From positions 1 through 11,962 of the forward strand of contig JABHUT010000010.1 of NCBI GenBank assembly GCA_018658685.1: 11,962 bases of DNA, read 5' to 3'. Source of the DNA: Alphaproteobacteria bacterium. Its GTDB lineage: Bacteria; Pseudomonadota; Alphaproteobacteria; MED-G09. A model generated the notes under the pieces. That model was given only the letters and a program-made list of their open reading frames with translations, was not told the origin of the DNA and made no database searches. Shown in pieces: positions 1 to 5,777 of the stretch; the stretch's first letter is position 1, and each line of letters starts with the position of its first letter. Position numbers and translations under genes: made by a program.

Positions 1-699
1 CAAGAAAATAAATACCAACAATTAATTGATCAACTTAAAATTGAATCACATCATAAAATCCTTGAAATTGGTTGTGGTTGGGGTGGATTTGCAGAATACG
101 CAGCAAAAAATATTGGTTGCGAAATAAAAGGAATTACAATTAGCCCTAGTCAACTTGAATTTGCAAAATCACGTATTAAAAATCAAGGACTTGATAATAA
201 GGTCACCTTTGAGTTATGTGATTATCGTGATTTAAAAGGAAAGTTTGATCGTGTAGTTTCAATAGAAATGATTGAGGCTGTTGGAGAAAAATACTGGATA
301 GATTACTTTAAAAAAATAAAAGAAGTATTATCCAAAGGTGGAATGGCCGGTATACAAGTAATTTTAATAAATAATAAGAGTTATGAACGATATAGTAAGT
401 CAGTAGATTTTATTCAAAGATACGTTTTTCCTGGAGGAATGTTACCCTCACAAGAAAAGTTAAATGAAAATTATAAAAAATCAGGACTTAAGGAGATTCA
501 ATCAAGTTCCTTTGGAAAGTCTTATGCAAAAACATTGGGAATTTGGCATGAAGATTTTATTAACTCAATTAAATCAATAAGGGATCTTGGTTTTGATTCT
601 AAATTAGAAAGAATTTTTAGATATTATTTTTCTTATTGCAGAGCAGGTTTTAATTCTGAAAAAATTGATGTTGTTCAAAAAATAATTAAGTCAGCTTAA
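1..699 (+). CDS. cfa: Cyclopropane-fatty-acyl-phospholipid synthase-like SAM-dependent methyltransferase, 5'-truncated by window edge
   Basis: The reading frame is open from base 1 to the TAA at 697-699, giving 232 visible residues; the start and N-terminal lipid-binding part lie outside the window. CFA synthases transfer a methylene from S-adenosylmethionine to double bonds of membrane phospholipid acyl chains. Visible residues 20-30 form the SAM-binding motif I (ILEIGCGWGGF). They are followed by GITISPSQ (44-51), DYRD (74-77), SIEMIEAVG (87-95), YVFPGGMLPS (141-150), FGKSYAKTL (171-179) and YCRAGF (212-217), all in family order. Aligned by eye to E. coli Cfa, Glu92 matches catalytic Glu239 and Tyr175 matches Tyr317, while Gln119 stands where E. 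coli has His266. The family call is firm, but the exact product (cyclopropane or another acyl-chain methylation) is not. It converges on rplQ with a 4-nt overlap. Confidence 0.9.
   Translation, partial: QENKYQQLIDQLKIESHHKILEIGCGWGGFAEYAAKNIGCEIKGITISPSQLEFAKSRIKNQGLDNKVTFELCDYRDLKGKFDRVVSIEMIEAVGEKYWIDYFKKIKEVLSKGGMAGIQVILINNKSYERYSKSVDFIQRYVFPGGMLPSQEKLNENYKKSGLKEIQSSSFGKSYAKTLGIWHEDFINSIKSIRDLGFDSKLERIFRYYFSYCRAGFNSEKIDVVQKIIKSA
677..699 (-). terminator. Candidate compact intrinsic terminator of the ribosomal cluster
   Basis: Read on the minus strand, TTAAG (699-695), loop CTGA (694-691) and CTTAA (690-686) form a 5-bp hairpin. It is followed by TTATTTTTT (685-677). The 5' arm contains the rplQ stop codon. 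The stem is short and has only one G-C pair, so it is weak by textbook standards. It is nevertheless the only hairpin plus U-rich run I see near the end of rplQ. On the plus strand the same hairpin lacks a following T run, so it would serve only the ribosomal side. Confidence 0.35.
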
Positions 700-1118
700 G
701 ACTCAATTTCTTCAAAATCTTTTTCAATAACAGGACCAGAATCTTGTCCCAAAGCCTCAACATCTCTATCAACAAGCTCTATAACGGCCATAGGAGCTGA
801 ATCACCATAGCGATAGCCAGCTTTCATTATACGAGTATATCCACCACTTCTTTCCTTATATCGATCTGCAAGAGTATCAAAAACTTTTGAACCCCATTGT
901 TTTTCTGGAACTATTGAATATAATTTTCTTCTTGAACTGAGATCACCCTTCTTACCAAGTGTTATCAATTTATCAACATAAGGACCAAGCTCTTTGGCTT
1001 TCGGAAGCGTTGTTTTAATTTGCTCATGCTTAATGAGAGCCACAGCCATATTAGCCAAGAGAGCCTTTCTGTGACTAGAAGTTCTATTTAATTTTCTTTT
1101 TGATACTTTATGGCGCAT
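696..1118 (-). CDS. rplQ: 50S ribosomal protein L17
   Basis: L17 is a large-subunit protein that binds 23S rRNA near the polypeptide exit. The 140-residue product begins with the family signature MRHKVSKRKLNR and continues SSHRKALLANM (residues 14-24), both highly conserved. GGYTRIMK (92-99) and APMAVIELVDR (108-118) close the core. The last 20 or so residues are an acidic extension beyond the shorter E. coli-type protein, a length usual in alphaproteobacteria. The ATG is preceded by AGGT about 8 nt upstream, and the gene starts 16 nt after rpoA, the standard alpha-operon order. It is the last gene of the cluster; its TAA overlaps the stop of the convergent cfa-like gene. Confidence 0.97.
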   Translation of the reverse strand: MRHKVSKRKLNRTSSHRKALLANMAVALIKHEQIKTTLPKAKELGPYVDKLITLGKKGDLSSRRKLYSIVPEKQWGSKVFDTLADRYKERSGGYTRIMKAGYRYGDSAPMAVIELVDRDVEALGQDSGPVIEKDFEEIES

Positions 1119-1134
1119 TGCTTTACCTATTTAA

Positions 1135-2154
1135 TTAAAATTTATCGGATGCTTTCCTGGCAAGATCATCAACATTCTCAGGCGGCCATGTAGGCACATC
1201 CATACCAAGAGAAAGACCCATCTCAGTTAAGACTTCTTTAATTTCATTCAACGATTTTCTTCCAAAATTTGGAGTTCTTAACATTTCATTTTCGCTTTTA
1301 AGAATTAAATCACCAATATAGACAATGCTGTCATTCTTCAGACAGTTTGCTGATCTAACAGAAAGTTCTAGTTCATCAACCTTTTTGAGAAGAGCTGCAT
1401 TAAATTCAAGTTCATTTTCATCTTCTTCAATAATCTCTTCCTCAGGCTCATCAAAGTTAATAAACGGCATCAATTGATCTTGGAGTATCCTAGCTGAAAA
1501 AGCTACGGCATCCTCAGGAGCAACCGATCCATTAGTTTCAACCTCAAGAGTTAATCTGTCATAATCCAATGATTCACCTTCTCTTGCATTTTCAACGCTG
1601 TATGCAACATTTGTGACAGGGCTAAAAAGACTATCTACAGGTATCATCCCAATTGGACTATCTTCATCTCTATTTTGCTCAGCAGGAACATAACCATTTC
1701 CAGTTTTAATTGATAATTCGACACGAATAGATGCATTATCATCTAAAGTACACAAGACTAAGTCAGGATTAATCACTTCGATATCATCAGTAAGATTGAT
1801 ATCGCCTGCAGTAACAACACCTGGTCCAGTTTTTTCAATTGTAAGCCTTTTAACGCCAGAAAAATCTGCTCTAAAGATTATTTTTTTAACATTTAAAACG
1901 ATATCAGTAACATCTTCTCTAACACCATTTATTGATGAAAACTCATGTAAAACTCCATCAATTTTAATACCAAAAACCGCAACACCCTGGAGTGAAGATA
2001 GTAAAACTCTTCTTAATGCATTGCCTAAAGTTGTGCCATAACCTCTCTCAAGAGGCTCCACAGTTATTTTAGAAAACTTTTCAGGGTCTTGACCCGGATT
2101 AAGATTTATCTCACTTGGTTTTAAGAGTTCACGCCAATTTTTTTCAATAATCAC
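1135..2154 (-). CDS. rpoA: DNA-directed RNA polymerase subunit alpha
   Basis: RpoA dimerises to scaffold assembly of RNA polymerase, and its C-terminal domain contacts UP elements and activators. The 339-residue protein has the N-terminal assembly domain (about 1-235) with EPLERGYGTTLGNALRRVLL (33-52, beginning at Glu33), an acidic linker around 236-255, and the helical C-terminal domain from about 258. The DNA-contacting motif VRSANCLK lies at 266-273, Arg267 matching E. coli Arg265, followed by TPNFGRKSL and a WPP motif. The start is GTG at 2152-2154: a stop codon lies seven codons upstream in frame with no ATG between, and GAGG sits 5 nt before it. The gene begins 44 nt after rpsK, one of the largest gaps in the cluster, and is followed by rplQ. 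Confidence 0.98.
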   Translation of the reverse strand: MIIEKNWRELLKPSEINLNPGQDPEKFSKITVEPLERGYGTTLGNALRRVLLSSLQGVAVFGIKIDGVLHEFSSINGVREDVTDIVLNVKKIIFRADFSGVKRLTIEKTGPGVVTAGDINLTDDIEVINPDLVLCTLDDNASIRVELSIKTGNGYVPAEQNRDEDSPIGMIPVDSLFSPVTNVAYSVENAREGESLDYDRLTLEVETNGSVAPEDAVAFSARILQDQLMPFINFDEPEEEIIEEDENELEFNAALLKKVDELELSVRSANCLKNDSIVYIGDLILKSENEMLRTPNFGRKSLNEIKEVLTEMGLSLGMDVPTWPPENVDDLARKASDKF

Positions 2155-2198
2155 ATTAACCTCACAGTTTAATTAATTCTTACTTAAATATGTTTCTT

Positions 2199-2588
2199 TT
2201 ATACTCGACGTCTTTTAGGGGGTCGACAGCCGTTATGCGGAATAGAAGTAACATCTTTTATCGATGTAATTGTAAAACCTATTGACTGAAGAGCTCTTAA
2301 AGCACTTTCCCTGCCTGAACCGGGTCCTTGAACCTCTACCTTTAAAGTTTTAACCCCATGATCTTTTGCTTTTTCTCCGGCATCTTCAGCAGCCATTTGA
2401 GCTGCAAAAGGAGTTGATTTCCTGGAGCCCTTAAAACCCATTAAACCAGCCGAAGACCAAGATATAGCATCACCCTTTTCATCAGAAATAGTTATCATTG
2501 TGTTATTAAAGGTAGAATTTACATGGGCCACACCACTAGATATATTCTTTTTATCCCGACGTTTTACTCTTTTTTTATCATCAGCCAT
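2199..2588 (-). CDS. rpsK: 30S ribosomal protein S11
   Basis: S11 sits on the platform of the 30S subunit and helps form the mRNA path near the E site. The 129-residue product has the usual length. After a basic N-terminus it shows AHVNSTFNNTMITI (21-34), then GSRKSTPFAAQMAAEDA (54-70), VEVQGPGSGRESALRAL (84-100) and the C-terminal PHNGCRPPKRRRV (117-129), all hallmarks of bacterial S11. The ATG lies 24 nt after the rpsM stop with only a short AGG about 10 nt upstream, so its SD is weak next to that of rpsM. It sits in the conserved rpsM-rpsK-rpoA-rplQ order. Confidence 0.98.
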   Translation of the reverse strand: MADDKKRVKRRDKKNISSGVAHVNSTFNNTMITISDEKGDAISWSSAGLMGFKGSRKSTPFAAQMAAEDAGEKAKDHGVKTLKVEVQGPGSGRESALRALQSIGFTITSIKDVTSIPHNGCRPPKRRRV

Positions 2589-2612
2589 TATTTTAAACCT
2601 AAATTATAATTT

Positions 2613-2981
2613 TTATTTTTTCTTACCTGCAATAGACTTAGCAGGTCCTTTGCGAGTTCTTGCATTTGTATGAGTTCTTTGACCTCTTACAGGAAGACCT
2701 CTTCTGTGGCGCAAACCCCTATAGTTTCCTAAGTCCATAAGTCTTTTTATATTGGTAGATACTTCCCTTCTAAGTTCGCCCTCAACTTTATAATTACCCT
2801 CGATAATTTCTCGAATTTGTATAACTTCAGAGTCAGTTAATTCATTAACTCTTCTTTCAGAAGGAATATTTGCCTTATCACATATATCAGATGCGACTTT
2901 GGGACCTATTCCTCTTATGTAAGTAAGACCTATGAAAACTTTTTTATTGGTTGGTATATTTATACCTGCGATACGTGCCAA
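2613..2981 (-). CDS. rpsM: 30S ribosomal protein S13 (TTG start)
   Basis: S13 is in the head of the 30S subunit and contacts the P-site tRNA and bridge B1. The 122-residue protein starts with ARIAGINIP and has the helix-hairpin-helix stretch YIRGIGPKVA (21-30). It ends with the family signature RGLRHRRGLPVRGQRTHTNA (88-107), followed by a lysine-rich tail. The start is TTG at 2979-2981. It gives the expected N-terminus, an in-frame TAG lies four codons upstream with no ATG or GTG between, and a full AGGAGG is placed 5 nt before it. It follows adk after 70 nt, the largest gap in the window, which holds a strong promoter, so it is probably the first gene of a separate transcript. Confidence 0.97.
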   Translation of the reverse strand: MARIAGINIPTNKKVFIGLTYIRGIGPKVASDICDKANIPSERRVNELTDSEVIQIREIIEGNYKVEGELRREVSTNIKRLMDLGNYRGLRHRRGLPVRGQRTHTNARTRKGPAKSIAGKKK

Positions 2982-2986
2982 AAAAA

Positions 2987-2992
2987 CCTCCT
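2987..2992 (-). promoter_or_regulatory. Shine-Dalgarno site fixing the TTG start of rpsM
   Basis: On the minus strand this is AGGAGG, a complete anti-SD match, followed by TTTTT and then TTG. Its strength and spacing support the non-ATG start and may compensate for the weak start codon. The adenine of this motif overlaps the in-frame TAG that rules out starts further upstream. Confidence 0.85.
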
Positions 2993-3013
2993 AAAAAAGC
3001 GAAACCTATAGAA

Positions 3014-3047
3014 TCGCGGATTATATGCTTGAAAACGAAACAGTCAA
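3014..3047 (-). promoter_or_regulatory. Sigma-70-type promoter upstream of rpsM-rpsK-rpoA-rplQ
   Basis: On the minus strand, TTGACT (3047-3042, 5 of 6 consensus bases) is followed by a 16-bp spacer and TATAAT (3025-3020, 6 of 6). The bases just after the -10 are CCGCGA (3019-3014), a G+C-rich discriminator in an A+T-rich setting; A3014 is a plausible start point. The sequence upstream of the -35, into the end of adk, is rich in A and T and could act as an UP element. The resulting leader to the rpsM TTG would be only about 30 nt. It lies in the one sizeable gap of the cluster, at the classic alpha-operon boundary. The motif match is direct; activity and stringent control are inferred. Confidence 0.75.
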
Positions 3048-3051
3048 CAGA

Positions 3052-3630
3052 CTATTTCAGTTTAGTTAAATTAATTTTAATATCTTCTGAAACTTTAGAT
3101 ATATCATTCATCCCATTGATAACAATAAAGTTTTTATGGTTTGAGTAATACGATATCAAAGGTTCAGTCTGATCAACATACACTTGTAATCTTTTTTTCA
3201 TTACTTGTAAATTATCATCTTCCCTTATTTCACTATTGTTATCCTTAGCTCTTCCTTCGATTCTATTTTCTAAAACAGAAAAATCGACATCAATTTGAAT
3301 TATACCATCAATTGAATTATTAGATTGGCTTAGTATCGCATCTAGCGACTTTGCCTGAGTCTCGTTCCTAGGGTAACCGTCTAAAATAAAACCATTTTTA
3401 CAATCGTCTTCGCCAACTCTTTCATTAATTATCTCTAACAGAAGATCATCAGGAACATAATCACCCCTTGCCATAATCTCTTTAGCTGTAAGTCCTAGAA
3501 TTGTTTCATTTTTAACAGCCTCACGAAGCATATCCCCAGTCGATATGTGAGCAACATTAAAATATTCCTTTATAAAAGCTGCTTGAGTACCTTTTCCAGC
3601 TCCAGGAGGTCCTAGGAGAATAATTATCAT
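3052..3630 (-). CDS. adk: Adenylate kinase, short-LID form
   Basis: Adk interconverts ATP + AMP and 2 ADP in the cytoplasm. The 192-residue protein opens with the Walker A loop GPPGAGKGTQ (7-16). It then has STGDMLR (30-36, AMP binding), DGYPRNETQA (84-93, with the usual Phe of DGFPR replaced by Tyr), the LID arginines in RIEGR (123-127), and REDDN (136-140). The LID segment between Arg127 and Arg136 is only a few residues. The zinc-finger-like or long LID insert of roughly 215-residue kinases is missing, so this is the short type common in alphaproteobacteria. The start codon shares its A with the secY stop (TAATG), implying coupled translation. Placement between secY and rpsM is typical of alphaproteobacteria. 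Confidence 0.97.
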   Translation of the reverse strand: MIIILLGPPGAGKGTQAAFIKEYFNVAHISTGDMLREAVKNETILGLTAKEIMARGDYVPDDLLLEIINERVGEDDCKNGFILDGYPRNETQAKSLDAILSQSNNSIDGIIQIDVDFSVLENRIEGRAKDNNSEIREDDNLQVMKKRLQVYVDQTEPLISYYSNHKNFIVINGMNDISKVSEDIKINLTKLK

Positions 3631-4964
3631 TAGCGCTTCCTACTTCCTAGCTTAGATTTTTTCAACAATCCCTCGTATTGATGAGCAAATAAGTAGCCTT
3701 GAAACTGCGTCATGGTATCCATTGCAACATTTACAATAATTAGAACAGATGTTCCGCCAAAATAGAAAGGGACAGCAAAGCGAGAAATTAAAAATTCTGG
3801 TAATAAGCAAACTAATACTAAGTAAATAGAACCAACTACCGTTAGCCTAGTTAAGACATAATCAATATATTGCGCAGTTCTTTCCCCAGGTCTAATTCCA
3901 GGAATAAAACCGCCCTGTTTTTTTAAATTATCTGCAGTATCTTCTGGGTTAAAGACTATTGCAGTATAAAAGTAACAAAAGAAAACTATAAGACTTGCAT
4001 ATATTATCATATATAACGGCTGACCTCTTCCAAGTAACGTTGTAACACTATTTACCCAATCAGGTCCTTGACCTGAAGAAAAGTTCGCAATTGTAATAGG
4101 CATTAAAAGTAAAGAAGATGCAAAAATTGCAGGGATAACACCTGAAGTATTTAGTTTTAAAGGAAGGTGAGAATTATCACCTCCAAACATTTTATTACCA
4201 ACTTGTCTTTTAGGATATTGAACCAAAAGCCTTCTTTGAGCTCTTTCAATAAAGACAACAAAAGTAATTGTAGCCAAAACAAGAATTAACAAACCAAACA
4301 TTAGGCCTATTGATAAAGCTCCTTGCCTTCCGAGCTCTATTGTTCCAAAAAGAGCGCTTGGTAATTCAGCAACTATACCTGCAAAAATTAATAAAGATAT
4401 GCCATTGCCAAGACCATTAGACGTGATTTGTTCCCCTAACCACATTAGAAAAATAGTTCCACCAACTAAAGTAATAACAGCAGAGACTTTAAAAAATGCG
4501 CCTGGGTCAACAACAACACCCGTTGCACCCTCTAAGCCAACCGCTATACCCCAAGCCTGAATGGTTGCAAGAAAAACTGTTGCATATCGGGTATATTGAT
4601 TAATCTGCCTTCTACCCCTTTCCCCAGCTTCTTTCTTAAGGTAGTTCAGGGATGGAACAACTGGCACTATCAATTGAATGATAATTGATGCTGTAATATA
4701 GGGCATTATTCCAAGAGAGAAAATTGCCATACGTCCAACAGCACCACCAGAAAACATATTAAATATACCAATTATACCGGACTGATTTTGTTCAAAAATT
4801 TGACGTAGAGCGTCAATATCTATCCCTGGAAGAGGTAAATAGGTTCCGAACCTATACACAATAAGAGCAATTATTGTGAACCATATCCTTTTTCGAAGCT
4901 CTGTAGCACTCTTAAGTGCTGAGAGACTTATATTCGAAGCTAACTGTTCAGCAACTGAAGCCAT
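3630..4964 (-). CDS. secY: Protein translocase subunit SecY
   Basis: SecY is the pore-forming subunit of the SecYEG channel in the inner membrane, moving unfolded proteins across or into the membrane. The 444-residue product has the family length and about ten hydrophobic segments, roughly at 28-47, 75-104, 127-146, 158-180, 187-207, 215-239, 274-295, 315-337, 374-392 and 400-418. Diagnostic motifs are FNMFSGGA (68-75), GIMPYITASIIIQL (85-98), FIERAQRR (238-245), and GGFIPGIRPGERTA (351-364), whose arginines lie in a cytoplasmic loop that contacts SecA or the ribosome. The start lies 2 nt after the rplO stop. I see no SD sequence upstream, so initiation probably depends on coupling to rplO. 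Confidence 0.98.
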   Translation of the reverse strand: MASVAEQLASNISLSALKSATELRKRIWFTIIALIVYRFGTYLPLPGIDIDALRQIFEQNQSGIIGIFNMFSGGAVGRMAIFSLGIMPYITASIIIQLIVPVVPSLNYLKKEAGERGRRQINQYTRYATVFLATIQAWGIAVGLEGATGVVVDPGAFFKVSAVITLVGGTIFLMWLGEQITSNGLGNGISLLIFAGIVAELPSALFGTIELGRQGALSIGLMFGLLILVLATITFVVFIERAQRRLLVQYPKRQVGNKMFGGDNSHLPLKLNTSGVIPAIFASSLLLMPITIANFSSGQGPDWVNSVTTLLGRGQPLYMIIYASLIVFFCYFYTAIVFNPEDTADNLKKQGGFIPGIRPGERTAQYIDYVLTRLTVVGSIYLVLVCLLPEFLISRFAVPFYFGGTSVLIIVNVAMDTMTQFQGYLFAHQYEGLLKKSKLGSRKR

Positions 4965-4966
4965 TA

Positions 4967-5575
4967 CTATTTATCTGCTGTTTCTTGCGTTGAAGATTCA
5001 GCAACCTCTTTATTTTTAATTTCTTCACTATCTTGAGATGACGGCGCTGATTCAGCCTTTATTTCTTTTTCTTCTTCGTGAGTACCGTCTTTTTTTCTAA
5101 TTCTTTTAACTTTTGGAAGTTCTAGAATACTAACTTTACCACCCAATTCTTCAATTACTTTGACGCAAGATTTAGTGGCTTTAGATAAAGAAATTTCAAT
5201 TTTATCTTTTAAATCACCTTTATTAAGCAATTTGATACCAGCTTTACTTTTTTTAACTATACCGGCTGCATTTAACTCTACTTCAGTAATTGGATTATTT
5301 TTATCAATCAGACCTTTTGTTATTGCGTTCTGAAGGTTACCTAAGGTTAATTCAGCAAAATCTTTTCTAGTGAAGTTATTAAACCCTCTTTTTGGTAGCC
5401 TCATATGGATAGGCATTTGCCCTCCTTCAAATCCTTTTATAGCAACACCAGATCTAGATTTTTGTCCTTTATGACCTCGACCAGCAGTTTTTCCTTTTCC
5501 AGATCCTATTCCTCTACCAACACGGGTTCTTGATTTTCGTGCATTAGGGTTGTCTCTAAGCTCATTTAATCTCAT
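4967..5575 (-). CDS. rplO: 50S ribosomal protein L15 with acidic C-terminal extension
   Basis: L15 binds 23S rRNA and is a late-assembly protein of the large subunit. The N-terminal half carries the glycine- and basic-rich signature RVGRGIGSGKGKTAGRGHKG (18-37), then GFEGGQMP (48-55) and RLPKRGFNN (59-67). The globular core ends near GGKVSILE (145-152), about where E. coli L15 (144 aa) stops. A further 50 residues follow: a basic patch PKVKRIRKK (154-162), then a run from 167 to 202 rich in Glu, Ser and Lys with about 12 acidic and 5 lysine residues and no hydrophobic core. It looks disordered. The ATG has GAGG 9 nt upstream inside rpmD, 4 nt past whose stop the gene begins. Confidence 0.97.
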   Translation of the reverse strand: MRLNELRDNPNARKSRTRVGRGIGSGKGKTAGRGHKGQKSRSGVAIKGFEGGQMPIHMRLPKRGFNNFTRKDFAELTLGNLQNAITKGLIDKNNPITEVELNAAGIVKKSKAGIKLLNKGDLKDKIEISLSKATKSCVKVIEELGGKVSILELPKVKRIRKKDGTHEEEKEIKAESAPSSQDSEEIKNKEVAESSTQETADK

Positions 5576-5579
5576 TTAA

Positions 5580-5771
5580 CTATTCCTCATTAACAATCTT
5601 AACAAGGTGATTAACTTTTTTAATCATACCTCTTACAGAACTTGTATCCTCAAGAACTCTTACTTTATGCATCTTGTTTAAGCCAAGACCAACTAAAGTT
5701 TGCTTTTGATCAGGGCTTCTTCTTAAAGCGCTTCCAATTTGTTCTATCGTAATTTTTTTAGTCGCCATCAT
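5580..5771 (-). CDS. rpmD: 50S ribosomal protein L30
   Basis: L30 is a small large-subunit protein. The 63-residue frame reads KITIEQIGSALRRSP (6-20), then QTLVGLGLNKMHKVRVLED (24-42), the hallmark L30 sequence, and ends VNHLVKIVNEE. Two consecutive ATG codons are possible starts (5769-5771 and 5766-5768). AAGG, formed with the rpsE stop codon, lies about 5 nt before the first and 8 nt before the second, so either is acceptable and the product is 62 or 63 residues. It sits between rpsE and rplO as in nearly all spc operons. Confidence 0.95.
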   Translation of the reverse strand: MMATKKITIEQIGSALRRSPDQKQTLVGLGLNKMHKVRVLEDTSSVRGMIKKVNHLVKIVNEE

Positions 5772-5777
5772 TTTACC

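Noticed and set aside
268..699. A stand-alone 143-residue gene starting at 268
   Set aside because: The frame is open from base 1, and the upstream residues carry the SAM-binding motif of the same CFA-synthase-like protein; it is the tail of a larger gene.
733..749. GGAC...GTCC inverted repeat near the 3' end of rplQ as a terminator for the cfa-like gene
   Set aside because: The stem is 4 bp with an imperfect continuation, and no T run follows on either strand.
1796..2041. Open frame on the plus strand inside rpoA
   Set aside because: It lies fully antisense to a highly conserved gene, has no recognisable domain or SD, and arises from the codon pattern of rpoA. The same applies to plus-strand frames within rplN (8893-9162), rplP (9699-10004) and rpsC (10140-10352), the one crossing rpsM-adk (2951-3148), and the minus-strand shadow in rplN (8885-9100).
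2603..2608. TATAAT on the minus strand just upstream of rpsK
   Set aside because: No -35-like hexamer lies at a suitable distance, and the spot is a short A+T-rich gap where the hexamer arises easily by chance.
2982..3051. Possible rpmJ (L36) gene between adk and rpsM
   Set aside because: The gap is 70 nt, too short for the roughly 37-41-codon gene, and no CxxC-type L36 pattern is present in any frame.
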